DNA from: Carex sylvatica
Taxonomy: Eukaryota; Streptophyta; Magnoliopsida; Poales; Cyperaceae
Direction of reading: 5' to 3'
DNA: 54,530 bases
Assembly: GCA_964058845.1 (NCBI GenBank)
Contig: CAXKVR010000162.1
Span: forward strand, 1-54,530
The notes under the pieces were generated by a model that did no database searches, was not told the DNA's origin, and saw only the letters and a list, made by a program, of their open reading frames with translations. Numbering within the stretch: the stretch's first letter is position 1; each line of letters starts with the position of its first letter. Shown here in pieces: positions 10,748 to 22,501 of the stretch. Made by a program: the position numbers and the translations under genes.

Positions 10748-12716
10748 TGATAGATAGTTTCTATTTTAACCCACCAAATTATCATTTCTTTAAAATAAAA
10801 CCTTGCGCTGGTGGAAGTTTATATTAGCTAAACAATTTTGATGATTGTAAAAAATAACTTTTAATTTGAAGTTTGATATAAAAATCAGTCTTTAATCTAG
10901 TGGTAAATGCAACATTCTCCATGTAGAAGATCGCATGTTCAAAATTCAAAAGAGAATCTTCTATAAATATTATATAATTTAATGACTTGATTTCTAACTT
11001 TTACTAAAAATTTAAAAATTTAACATGTGAAATACAACATGCATCAAATTTACATCATGCATGATGCATATAAAAATGATAAAAACTAATTCTGCTTTTA
11101 GTGTTCATTAAACAACTATATATATTTTGCAAAGGTTTAAATAGTGTTTTATCGCGTCATAGTGGAATGACTAAAAAAATAATGCTATGTCCATATTACG
11201 TCCATAATGTTATAGTTTTTTTAGTCCGAAAATACTATAGTATTGCAGTTATAACGCGCTATTTAGAACATTAATATTGTGGTGTTTGATAGAAACATAA
11301 AATAATATACCAATTAAAAAATTCAATAATGTTTGAAAAATATTGTCAATATTGTCAACTCAATCCAACATTAATTGATCCCATCACTTCAAATATTATC
11401 ATTAATAGTTTTGCTCTAAATTCTCACCCTCCAAAGATCCACTACGTACGTTATTTGCTGCCACCAGGAGTTCGTATTTCAACACACTATCAATTTCAGT
11501 TCAAAAAATTTATTGAAAACTATCTTGTATTTTAAATTAATAATTTAAAATTTTGGGGATTAATATTCCAAAATTTATAATTTTCAAGTATCCTGCTATT
11601 ATGTTACCATCAGTGTCTACTAGGAAACAAAAAACAAAGAATGTATCTTTTTTTCTTTCACAAAAAAATAACGTCGCCTTTGTTTATAATGAATAGGTGG
11701 TATAATGACCGTATGAATTATGCGTTACCCATTTAGTTAGGCTTTTTTTGGATAAAAAATAAGAAGAGGAAACTATTAATTTAAGAAAAAAACATTTTTG
11801 TATAAAATTTTCATTTACACCATAACGTAAAAAATAACCTCTTGAACTATAACCTAATCAATTCATAGATATATATTTGCATATGTTTTTGTTTTTTTCA
11901 ATGCCCATGTTACACTACTAAACAAAAAACAATGGAACAGTTTGATTAGTGCTTTGACATATAAGACGCAGGTTTTATGTATACCTTCAACTTTCTAATT
12001 TATATTTCTGTATTTGTAATAAATTGAAATGGTTTGAGACTTTATAATTTATATCCAACATGCTTAAAAATGTAAAAATGTTACATCTAGAACAGAACTG
12101 GAAACTAGAAGGCCTATAATTGGTGCTCCGTCAAAGAACGGCACGTGTGTCAGTCTCGTGCTGTGATTCGTGTGTTCTGTTATGCTGTGATCATTCGTGT
12201 GATGTGATTATTTTTTTTAATTTTGATACGGTACGTAGTCACGCGAGTCACGTGTAATTATGACCATTAGATATTTATTAAATGGTGATTTTTGAATAAA
12301 CTATTAAATTATGATTAAATAGTCATGTAAGATACATTTGGTCATGGTACGTTTGAACACGATGTGACTCCTGTAAACGTGATCATTTGTGTACCGTGAC
12401 CACTCAATATTTTAATCATAGCATAATACAGTACAAAAAAAATTAACTTACTTATATTACAATACGAAAAAAATTAACTTACTTATATTACAGTACGAGA
12501 TCAAAATTAAAGTCAAGATATTCATAACACGACATGGCAAATTTTTTTCCACACTATTAAATTGTATTCTTCCCCTAGAAAAGAAAAGAATAAATGTGCC
12601 ACGTGTCCTTTGATTCCCCTATGAACAGCAAGTCATGTGAGAGGCACCATTCCCCCTTCGAATGAATCCCTTTCTTTCTAGTTAAATTAGAAATTAAAAA
12701 AAAAAAAAAAAAAAAT
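10748..12716. other. Intergenic, AT-rich, no gene recognised
   Basis: No exon is supported. At 12429-12498 a segment of about 31 bp (core AATTAACTTACTTATATTAC) is duplicated in tandem. G-box cores (CACGTG) occur near 12143, 12249 and 12600; the last one (GCCACGTGTCC) lies about 390 bp before the next start codon and could belong to that gene's promoter. A possible SINE-like stretch near 10890-10950 was too weak to call. Confidence 0.5.
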
Positions 12717-12994
12717 AGAGAGAGAAGGCCAGAAGGGGGATGGAAAGAGAGAGAGAGAGATTACTCCGTTACCAACTAACCTGCTCTCGCCGCACGCCAT
12801 CTTCTCTAACTCCCTCCTAGAATCGCGTGCTATACGAAACATCGAAATTCTCTTTCAGTTCGAAAATTTGTTTTCCAAAAATATTTTGTCAGAAAGATAC
12901 AAGTTTGATCTTTCATTTCCATAGAACCCCCCATAATAGAAGTGGATAGAGCACAAACAACCAATTTTCACTTGAAGCCCAAGCAAGAGATCGA
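12717..12994 (+). promoter_or_regulatory. Probable promoter-proximal region and leader of the adenylate carrier gene
   Basis: A GA microsatellite (12717-12763), a CT-rich stretch near 12780-12820 and a short AT-rich leader precede the ATG at 12995. No clear TATA box was identified. Assignment as leader is by position. Confidence 0.4.
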
Positions 12995-15097
12995 ATGAGC
13001 AAACCTGAAGTGGAAGAAAGAGAGAGGATCCGGGAGAGAGATGGCGCAAATCATGCTGATGCGACGAGGTCCAATTGGAAAGGTGGTAAGTTGCACAAGT
13101 TCGAGAGAGATATGGTGGCCGGAGCTGTGATGGGAGGTGCGGTGCACACAGTGGTGGCGCCTATTGAAAGGGTAAAGCTCTTGCTTCAGACCCAAGAGGG
13201 GAACCCGGCGCTTCTCTCAGCCTCTGGCAATGGGGTCCACAGGAAGAGATTCAAGGGCTTCGTCGATTGTGTTGGGAGAACTGTCAGAGAAGAAGGGTTT
13301 ATCTCTCTCTGGCGGGGCAATGGAACTGGGGTTTTGAGGTACTACCCCTCCGTCGCGCTCAATTTCTCGTTAAAGGTACAAGCATTCTTTCCTTTCTTGT
13401 GTCATTTCTTGATTTTTCTTTTTTTGGTAGTTTTATTATTTGGAAAGAGTTCTGTAAATGCAATTATATGCCAGCATTGCTACTAGACTCCTTTAAGGAG
13501 ATTTTGCTTATGAAGATGAGAAATCTTGTTTATATGTACTTCGAATTCTGAAAGACTTCTTTTTAATCAAAAAAATTTCTTGAAAGACTTCTTCATTCCA
13601 AATCTCAAATAATTAGTCTAGGTTATTGAATTTCTTAGCTAATGTAGGAAATGGGTCCCATATGAGATATGGAATTTTCAGGTAAATTTGAGGGAATAAA
13701 ATTTCAACTTTTGTTTATTCTCTATAATTGAATTTTGTAATTGGAGTTTCATACTATGAATCATGGATATTAACAATTGCATATTCTAAATTAATGAAAA
13801 AGATAAGTAATAGATGCTCCATCAACAAATAGATAGAACTGGTTGACTTCTTCTGTTGATTGAAAAAACAAATCTAGAGATGATTTATGTCAATTGGCCT
13901 TAAAAAGAAAAGAAAAAAGTAGAAATGGAGTAAGCAAATCAAACTTTGACACGGCATGCAAATGCTGCCAAATATAATCATTGGTCTGTACTTCCGGCCT
14001 TTTATTGGAATAAATTAATGCACTAATTTATGTAAATTGGATAGAAAAATTGTCGTATTCGCCTATTTAAAGGAAAATATTGTCGTATGTGCCAGTTGTT
14101 CCACGTGATTGGTACTGGTAATGTTACTCTACTGTTATGCTTACAAGTGCAAACCAACATGGTACACAATATAGTTTTTGTACTTTTTCTTCGACCATCA
14201 AATACAAATTCCAAAAATATTGCTACAAGAATATGATGCGCACACACTAATCCAGGAAATCTCATAATAATGGTGTGGTTTGGATTTTCTTATTGAAGAA
14301 ATTTGGGGAAGTTCATGTTAGATATTTACCATGCTTCAGAAGAGAAATGTAAGATATTTCTAATTCTGCATTCCGTTCAACTCAAAATCTAAGTGGTAAC
14401 TGAGTCATCATTTATCATTTTATCTATTTCAGCATGTGCTGATAACATAATTATTTTGTACCAGGATTTGTATCGGTCGATTCTAAGAGGTAGTGAAAAA
14501 TCAGAAGGATACGGCCAATGGTCATCAATCGCAGCAACAAACTTCATAGCAGGTGCAGGTGCTGGCTGCACAACCCTCGTCATAATATACCCATTAGATA
14601 TAGCCCATACCCGTTTAGCTGCTGACGTAGGTAATACTGGATCCCGCCAGTTCAAAGGCATAAGTCACTTTCTCCAAACCATCTACCGAAAGGACGGCAT
14701 CCGAGGCGTGTATCAGGGCCTACCAGCCTCGCTACACGGTATGGTGGTGCACCGTGGTTTATATTTCGGTGGCTTTGACACTGTTAAAGATACAGTTATG
14801 CCTGAGAAGTCGCCTCTTTGGCAGAGGTGGGCTGCAGCTCAAGTGGTCACTTCTACTGCCGGCTTGGTATCTTATCCTCTTGATACAGTACGAAGGAGGA
14901 TGATGATGCAGTCTGGATTGGAGATTCCATTTTATACCGGTACACTGGATTGCTGGAGAAAGATCTATAAGATGGAAGGCATTGGTTCATTTTACCGTGG
15001 CGCAATGTCAAACATGTTTAGGAGCACTGGTGCTGCTGCTATTTTGGTGTTATATGATGAGGTGAAGAAGTTTATGAATTGGGGCGGGTTGTCATAG
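12995..15097 (+). CDS. PM-ANT1: Plasma-membrane-type ADP/ATP carrier (PM-ANT1-like), mitochondrial carrier family
   Basis: Two exons, 12995-13375 and 14465-15097, give 337 residues ending in TAG; the 1089-bp intron has GT/AG borders and phase 0. The three carrier repeats are visible: PIERVK at residue 56, PLDIAHTR at 170 and PLDTVR at 265. The ADP/ATP carrier signature RRRMMM lies at 270-275. FERDMVAGAVMGGAVHTVVA and VLRYYPSVALNFSLK are typical of the family. Short N-terminus, spacing and overall sequence resemble Arabidopsis At5g56450, reported as an adenylate carrier of the plasma membrane rather than of mitochondria or plastids. The expected role is ATP/ADP exchange or export; location is inferred from the subfamily. 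The chosen ATG is the first in frame. No defects seen. Confidence 0.92.
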
Positions 15098-15414
15098 AAA
15101 AAAACACCGGGGTTAAGTCACAAAAGAACCTCAGACTTGGATCCTCTAATGATCAATTGTAAAAATAAAAGTTTAGCGACGGTTTTATTGTGGTTACCCA
15201 AACAGGAGAAGGGGCTTAAATTCTCTGACTTGCAGCAACAGTTGATTAGAGTTTCAAAAGAGTTGTAGGTTTTAGAGAGGCAATAGAAAAGGTATAGAAA
15301 CTTGATCATTTTGTGACCAGGAAATTTAAACAATTTTTGTATTTGAAGAAGCCTTCAGAATACAGAAGCAAAATGTGATTTTTGTGATTTTGAATTTCGT
15401 TTCGATTGAAGTTG

Positions 15415-15557
15415 GAATCTGTATCCCCCGGTGCCTGAGGTGCAGTTTATAGAAACGGATGACCCAGATTAATCACAGCTGGGGCCAAACTCAATCCGGT
15501 GTCTATAGAAACTAGAGAGGGTCTGCTTTGAGATTTGCGCCAAGATGGGCGAATTCT
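15415..15557. mobile_element. Damaged Mutator-type MITE (GTACCTGAGG subfamily), left part
   Basis: This starts GAATCTGTATCCCCCGGTGC and follows the copies at 3011 and 37741 through CCAAACTCAATCCGG and TCTGCTTTGAGATTTG. Similarity fades near 15550 and no right terminus was found in the flanks of the two insertions that follow (15577-17380 and 17458-18344). It is either truncated or diverged. Confidence 0.65.
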
Positions 15558-15576
15558 TAAAGCTGTGTCCGTCTTT

Positions 15577-17380
15577 TTTTTTTTTGAAAGCTTGTCAGCG
15601 GCTGACAAGTGTTTTGCATTAATTAAAAAAAGAAAAAAAGAAAAAAGAATTACATCATGTGATCGCACGAATTGTCCCATCCAACCAGCATTAAGTAGTG
15701 CACGACTTAGAACATCCCCAGTGCCCTACTATGGTGCACTCTCTAAAGCATAAAATGAAATCAGATAAAAGCTAATAAAAATGGAAAAAGATATGAAACA
15801 GAAAACTGATAAAAACTAGTAAAGGAGATCTGTGGTGATAAAGTCAGCACCATTTCAACCACATCTTCATCTGTAGGCAACACCGCTCCGCTAATAATGT
15901 TGAAGACAACCTCTGCTCTCTAAAGATAACCGCATTCCGCTGCTTCCAAATCTCCCAGGCTACACAATAAAATCTACACATCCATTCTTTTTTATGCATT
16001 TTTCTCTGTGCTCTGACCATCTTCCATGATTGATGCACTATTTCTTCGAGTGAGTTTGCCCGGCAAGTTAGTTTTGTATTTAGTAATCTCGTGACTTGAG
16101 ACCAACAATTCATCGCATATGGACATTGGAATAGAACATGTGCAATGGATTCTGTCTGCGCATTAGAACACATTACACAATGTACAGGTATCTGCATCCC
16201 CCTTCTTAAAAGCACCTCCTTTGTTAAAATCCTGCCATGGAGCATCAGGAAGGCAAAAAATTTAACCGAAAGTGGTATCTTGCATTTCCAAAAGCCGGTG
16301 TATTGTCCCCGTATTCTTCCAAACTGACTTAACATCCCATAAGCCGATTTAGATGTATAGCCCTCATTGTTTTCAAGCTTCCAGTACAAGCGATCTGCGT
16401 TATTGGTGAAGGTGATGTTGCTAGCTTGGGTCGCTTCCTCTGGGTCGATTTCTTCCAGCACCTGTTGAGCATCTCTCAGGTTTATAAACGGTTGAAGTTC
16501 CTTCGATACCATAGATGTAGCTTTTGGTGTTCTATTCCAACCATCAAGCCAATAAGCAATAGTTCTACCGTCTCCAATTTCCCAAGCCGTGCAGTTTATG
16601 AACAGACCTTTGATGTTACCCAACTGTATCCAAAAGAATGATCCCGATATATTCCAAAATCTGGGACCGAACATATGCCTTTTGATTCTCAATTTACCGA
16701 CCGTTATTGCCCAGAGACTTCCCGGCTCTTTGTAAGCTTTCCACCACCAACGGAGCAACAAAGCCGTGTTAACCATATGCAGATTGGAAATCCCCATGCC
16801 TCCATACTCCCTTGGCCAACATACCATTTCCCAATTCATCAATGACATTCCCCGTTCGTTTTCACCATTTCTTCCCCATAAGAAACCTCTTCGTATCCTG
16901 TCAATTCGATTAACCACCCATTGCGGTAGGCGAAAACAACACATGTGATAGATAGGAATAGAGGAGCATACCGATCTTACCAATTGCAAACGACCTCCTC
17001 TTGATAACATCTTTCCCTTCCACCCCCCTAACTTTTTCTCCAATTTCTCTATAAGAGGCATATACATTGCTTTGGTCGGTTTAACAATGGTCAAAGGCAA
17101 TCCCAAGTACTGTATCGGAAATTGAGATTGCTGACAACCAAGCACAAAGTGTATCCATTGTATATCTCCCTGTAGTATGTTCAAAGGTATAAAAGTGCTT
17201 TTTTTGTAGTTAATCTTGAGACCCGATATTGATACAAATAGCCTTATGATTATTTTTAATGAAACCACGGTGGATATATCTGCTGACGCAATGATCGCAG
17301 TGTCATCGGCATATTGTAGTGCCATCATAGATTCCTTAATTTTCCTTGTAAGTTCATTTGGCAGGCCTTATGATTATTTA
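15577..17380 (-). mobile_element. 5'-truncated LINE (L1-type non-LTR retrotransposon)
   Basis: A perfect 19-bp TSD TAAAGCTGTGTCCGTCTTT flanks it (15558-15576 and 17381-17399). The left border is a T-run, the complement of a poly(A) tail, so the element reads on the minus strand. Only the 3' 1.8 kb is present, as is usual for target-primed insertion. The TSD is perfect and the ORF has no stop, so the insertion is probably young. Confidence 0.93.
15844..17370 (-). pseudogene. LINE reverse transcriptase, C-terminal part
   Basis: The open frame runs from about 17366 to 15844 (494 residues from the first Met at 17328). It enters the reverse transcriptase at its catalytic YADD motif (ALQYADDTAIIA). 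It continues with the LINE motifs YLGLPL, GGRLQLVRSVCSSIPIY and RRGFLWG. It ends with a zf-RVT domain (YTSKSAYGML, then CVMC and HVLFQCPYAMNCW). The endonuclease, the palm upstream of YADD, and any start codon are missing, so it cannot make a working enzyme. An in-frame TAA sits right at the truncated 5' border. Confidence 0.88.
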
Positions 17381-17457
17381 TAAAGCTGTGTCCGTCTTTA
17401 TCAGCAGCATTTAGAATTCTCAAACACGGTTGTTTGATTTGATCAGAACTTCATTTT

Positions 17458-18344
17458 TTTTTTTTTTGGAATTGAAAGTTCGTAGGCGATTGTATTAATT
17501 TAACGCCGTACAAGATAGCTATTACATAAATTTCATTTGATTAAAATAAAAAATATAAAACCTATACATTGAGCTATTTATAAAATCATTTAATTTGCTA
17601 TATCAGAAAATAACAGATATGTAAAGCTAGATAATACAAATTAGTCTATTTGCGCACGATTAGCAAGTAGGTGAGCCTTCCGATTTTCTTCTAAATGTAG
17701 ACACAACAGTCATTTTTCGAGTTGCATGGCTAGCGGAGTACGTCGTATCAAGTCCTTTCTTGAGGACGAAACGTCATCTTCTTTCCAAAATCGATGCCAC
17801 CCGAAGAAATGCACAACTGAGAGACACTGAATCAAACCGGATCGAGGCAGTCACTACTTAGAGAGGAGGAAGAGAAAGGCACTGAATTCAATCGGATCGA
17901 GATAGTCACCACTCAGTCGAGAATGCACTGAATCAACCAGTTCAGGACAATCACCACTCAAAGAGGTAAAAGAAGAAAAAGAGAAAAAAGAAGAAGAAGA
18001 AAGGAGGAATGAGACAACTCTTTGCAATATCATCATCAACAACAAGTCAACAACCATAAAAACGCATATCTTATTTATATATATAGTTATAGTAGATACT
18101 ACGAAGATGAAAATAAATACACAAAACTCTAAGTTAAATCCGAAAAATAGAGACAAACGGACGAGGCAACGAGCAGCAAAATTTTTAAATGGAGTCATCT
18201 GCTCAAATGAAACGAAACAAAATAGACCAGGTAGACAAAAAGAGATGGAGGCGAGGCGGAGCGGAGCAGCCAACTTGCGACTTTCAAAACGGCAAATTAA
18301 TTGAATCGCCTTCTATCGCCTGCAGAGTTCACGAAGAAACCTGC
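17458..18344 (-). mobile_element. Second non-LTR-type insertion, about 887 bp
   Basis: A perfect 16-bp TSD ATCAGAACTTCATTTT flanks it (17442-17457 and 18345-18360). A T-run follows the left copy, so the poly(A) end is on the left and the element reads on minus. The sequence beside the tail (GAAAGTTCGTAGGCGATTGT, then ATTAATT) resembles the 3' end of the LINE at 15577. The rest shows no reverse transcriptase. It contains three imperfect copies of a roughly 55-60-bp unit (CACTGAATC...GGATCGAG...AGTCACCACT) at 17823-17975. It could be a LINE 3' region carrying extra sequence, a SINE-like composite, or a retrocopy. Confidence 0.82.
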
Positions 18345-18448
18345 ATCAGAACTTCATTTTGTTTCTGTATAATCGGTACCTCCTACAGGGAGAAGCTTTT
18401 CTAAACCTTAGAAAAACTTGTTGCCACGTGAGGCCCAATAATATAAAA

Positions 18449-19207
18449 CAGGGTTCTGAATAGCTAGCTATGGCGGCGCTATAGTTTTTTCGGACCATAA
18501 GTGCTACGCTATGAGATAAAAGTGCGCTAACTCAGCTACGACCGCTATTACCGCTAAATGCAATGCGCTGTTACTACCGCTATGCTACATAGGTTTTTTT
18601 CTTTTACAATTTATATGGACTTCTGTTCTTCTATTCCTATTTTTAATTCTACATGGTCTTCTACAATAAGTACGTTAAATCAAACTATATGCTTCTGTTT
18701 TTATTTGTGCATGATTTATTATCTCATTCTATATTGAGAAATATTCAAATATTAATTCTTCCTTTTGATTGCTCTTCGTATAGTATTCATTTGTAAAAGT
18801 ATTATCATTTGTTTCAATTGAAAGCTGATTTTAATTATTAGTATTATTATAATATATAAAATATTTAAATATATATACTGATTTCATTTATCTTATTAAA
18901 TTAATTATTCTTTATCTATTATAATATATAATACTATGTAATATGAACTATTAAATAATATTACTTTTTAGATTCTTTTTTTCCTTCTTATTTGCATAAT
19001 TGATAAAAAGTATAGACTTAGATTAATTGTGATATAGTTGTTATCTTAATTTTCTTATTGATTATGTTGATAATTAGTAGAAATATAGAATATAAAATTT
19101 AAAAAAGAAAAAACGCTGTATGATAGCTTTCGCTATAGCTACGCTATTCGCAATAGTTTTTTTTTTTTTTCCCCGCTATGCCGCTATAATCGCTATTTAG
19201 AACCTTG
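18449..19207. mobile_element. hAT-type non-autonomous element, 759 bp
   Basis: The ends are CAGGGTTCTGAATAGC and, on the complement of the right end, CAAGGTTCTAAATAGC. The flanking 8-bp repeats are ATATAAAA (18441-18448) and ATATGAAA (19208-19215), one mismatch. The subterminal zones are packed with CGCTAT/ATAGCG motifs on both strands, and the centre is AT-rich and non-coding. Confidence 0.82.
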
Positions 19208-19313
19208 ATATGAAAACATGGCCTTAGCGCTTAAGGGCTCAAAGAAAGATATTTCGCACCATTATCAATTAATTAGGTTATGAACTCCAGAGCATCTACA
19301 TCCCTAAAACTAG

Positions 19314-21745
19314 AGAAAATTATGAAAATGTCAGTCTAAAATTTTCAAATTGTTAAAATATCATTTCAAACTTCAAAATTATAAAAATACCACTCTAAAT
19401 TTACTAAAATCCTAAATTTATCATTTATACTACATTAAAAAATAAAAATAAAAATAATTACTAAAATACCCTTAAACACTGACCACAATAATTGTGTCGT
19501 TCCCTGCTTCTCTTCTCTCCATTCCGCCCAAGAAGAACAAAATAAAGAGAACAAGGAGCTTCCCAAAAATCGAAGGTTTCTCTTGCCCACCCAATCCTGC
19601 CAAATCTCTCATGAGGATAGCGACAATCGATCTGGGAGAAGCGTTACTTACCGGACGAAATAGGTTGCAGAGGACACGGGCTACCTTGAACAGGAGTAAA
19701 GGTCGGAGAAAGTTGTCGCCAGTCCCAACTTTGTCGATTGGTGTTGACAGTACCCATTTGGAGCAAATTCGGGTAATTAAATAAACTTCATTGTTTCTAT
19801 GTTTGAATTGAACCCCTCTCTTGGTCCCAGCCTTAGGCTCATCCTCGGCAAAGTTCAGACTGACACAAAACTATTTCTTAATCGAATCGTGCCAGTGGTA
19901 ATTTGGCTGATATGTTAATTTTGTATCTTTTTATACTTATCATGATAGCGATGCATATAGAGTGATTTTGTTGTCATGCTGATATGCGAATTAGGCCCTT
20001 GTACCCATACCTGATATGCTCGCAATAAAATGCAAACTCAACACTTGACATCTTATATAGTCATCAGATGCACTAGGTTAAATTCCTAATTCAATACTTA
20101 AGCACCTTACTTACAATTTTCTTTATTTCACAATGCAGATGGTGTCATAATGCCCTCTTGATTTGATCAGCTCGTGCAGTTTGTTGGTGATCTGTTCACG
20201 GAGTTGGCACGCCGTTAGTGAATAAAGATATATAGTTAATCAAATTTATTGATTCTTGTTGTGCTTGCATCGTGTATAAATAAAGAACGTAACTGTCAAG
20301 TCAATGGAGTGAATTATTTAATTGTATGAGTTCCATCTAAACTTGGCTATTTCGCCATTTTTGTATCCAGTTTTGTAAAATTAGTGAAATTTTATTCGAA
20401 TAGCTTGTTGTTTCAATTCTAGCACTCTATGATTGTATTACGATCAGGGGTGTTACATCCATCCTACGCGACAGTACTGCTGGTACAATTGTCAAACTCA
20501 ACACAACTGCTGGTACAGTACCACTGTTGGTACAATTTACAACTCCTGTCAAATGCTGAGTTTATAATTCTGTGATTTTTTGTGAATAGATATTGGGTTT
20601 ATAATTCTGTGATTTATGAAGACAAGTAAAAATAGTGCATAGGTACAATAAGTAAAGTGCATTGGCTGATATGCCTTGATCCTCTCTCCTTTCATTATTT
20701 TTGTTTTTTATCCTAAGTGAGAATGTTGAACTGATATTCTGTTATGTATATCTTGAGAGCATGAATAGTGTTTAAATTATTACCAAAAGAAATATTATTG
20801 TAAATGCAAGTTTATCTAGTACCAAATGAGATTTCCATATCTAAAGCATACAACTTCATATACTAAGAACCAAAGAAAAGAAACAAAGTTGAACATTGTT
20901 TTGGTATTATTCTGGTACCAGTCAACACAACCATGACCCTTTTTGATTTAAATTTTTTAAATATTAATCAACTTTTACTTCAAATAACAAGGTTTCACTT
21001 AAAAAGCAAAATAACATATATTTTTTTTAGAAACAATCCGTAGGCATGATGCATTAATTAAAATAGTCTAAAGTGTTACATTGTCATGAAATACAAGCTA
21101 CAAATGAAAAGAAAATTACATTGCAGCCTAGCAAATTAAAAGAAAGGAACTTAACCACCAGCTCCTCTAATTTGTAAAATTGAAAATTTGAAGGTTCCTA
21201 GCGTATTATTAGGAGCCTGATTCAATTTTCCTGCGTAGTTTACCAGTACATGTTGGATTGTACCTTGCGCTCTCTCTGCAATCTCAAATCTGTAACCAGC
21301 CGGTGCATATCCTACTGGTAACCTTTACAAGTCTATTACAAACACATTTACTGTAGTGCTTGAAAATAAGTTAACGGTTCCCCTAGAAAATTGAAAAAAA
21401 TTCTGAATTCCTGTAAGGTGGAGGGAGGAGACGAGTTCCTGTTTGAGGCGGAGGAAGAGGCGATTCCCCTTTCTCGCATGAAAGAGAAGAGAGGAGGCAG
21501 AGAGGGATCGGCTGTGGCCATTTCTAATTCATAATTTTACTTGAAGGATGTAATTGAAAATATAGAAATACGTATTTTAAAATAGAATTTTTCATATTAT
21601 TTTTAATAAAAATAGTATAAGAATTGTATAAAAATGATAAATTTAGGATTTAAGTAAATTTAGAATAGTATTTTTACAATTTTGAGGTTTGAAATGATAT
21701 TTTAACAATTTAAAGGTTTTAGAGTGACATTTTTACAATTTTTTT
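19314..21745. mobile_element. Mutator-like element, 2432 bp, possibly carrying captured DNA
   Basis: Direct repeat CTAAAACTAG flanks it (19304-19313 and 21746-21755; 9 or 10 bp). Long inverted ends of roughly 130 bp or more match: left TTGTTAAAATATCATTTCAA and AATCCTAAATTTATCATTT recur on the complement near 21630-21720. No transposase is visible. The left interior has a 96-codon open frame (19494-19784) with no recognised domain, and a GC-rich stretch at 21415-21515 encloses short frames. Near 21026 a T-run followed by GTAGGCATGATGCATTAATT resembles a LINE 3' end. Capture of host sequence is possible but not shown. Confidence 0.75.
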
Positions 21746-21755
21746 CTAAAACTAG

Positions 21756-22501
21756 TAGAGTTTCTAATTCAGTTTTAGAAATATGAGAGAGTTTATTATT
21801 TAGAAACTATGCATGAAAGTATATGACTTAAATGAATTTAAAAAATATGAGAGTTTGAAACTTTACGTAATTTAATTTCTAAAAAGTGATTAACAGTTAC
21901 TTACAAACTAAATTTCAAAGCAAAGCACAAAATCTACGAACATTGTAAGGTAAACCCGAATACCATTAAACCACAGTTCAAAGTATCATGCGGATCCAAT
22001 TGTAATGGTTTAACAACGCGCCGTCCCGAATATTTAACTATTAGTACTGAACTGGAGCTCCTCAATTTAAAACTTGACTGGGATTCTTTCCTGACGATCA
22101 TTATATATAACATGTCCAAATAACGTCCTTGGACCCTAAAATAACATTCCCATCACAAGTGTATAACTTTTAAACAGGAAACAAAACTTTTTTGAACAAA
22201 ATAGTTCATAGCAGAACATATAGCAAGAGCCAAGAAGAACAAAAAAAACTAAAGGGCACACAAAAAAGTGCTTTCCATACCCCCTCGCCCCCACAAACCA
22301 ATCATGACCCAGAAAGATATAAAAAAGAGGAAAAATAATCTAACCGACTGACAAATACTATAGCAGTACTAGTAACTAGACAAACAGCACAGATAATAAA
22401 TCCGACACAGCCACACCAACAAATACATGCACTCTTTGATCTCAGTGCTGTTAAAGCCTTTTTTTTAATACTTTAATAAAGAATCTCTCCCCTTCCATCT
22501 T
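21756..22501. other. Region downstream of NAP1 on the minus strand
   Basis: AT-rich sequence without exons. The part next to 22501 (about 22150-22501) is the likely 3' UTR of the minus-strand NAP1 gene by position; no poly(A) signal was assigned with confidence. Confidence 0.4.

Noticed and set aside
10880..10960. SINE or tRNA-like sequence (CTAGTGGTAAATGCAACATT ... CATGTTCAAAATTC)
   Set aside because: Boxes A and B are only loosely matched and no poly(A) end or TSD was found.
17734..17776. Hammerhead-ribozyme-like block (GTCC, loop, GGACGAAAC, with ACGT on both sides)
   Set aside because: The GAAAC core and stem II look right, but the conserved CUGAUGA strand and stem I are absent, so it cannot fold as a hammerhead.
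17854..18273. 139-codon minus-strand ORF in the second retro-insertion
   Set aside because: Low-complexity Phe/Ser/Leu translation without a known domain, inside a non-LTR insertion; probably not coding.
19494..19784. 96-codon plus-strand ORF inside the 2.4-kb MULE
   Set aside because: No recognisable domain or splice context; mentioned only as possible captured sequence.
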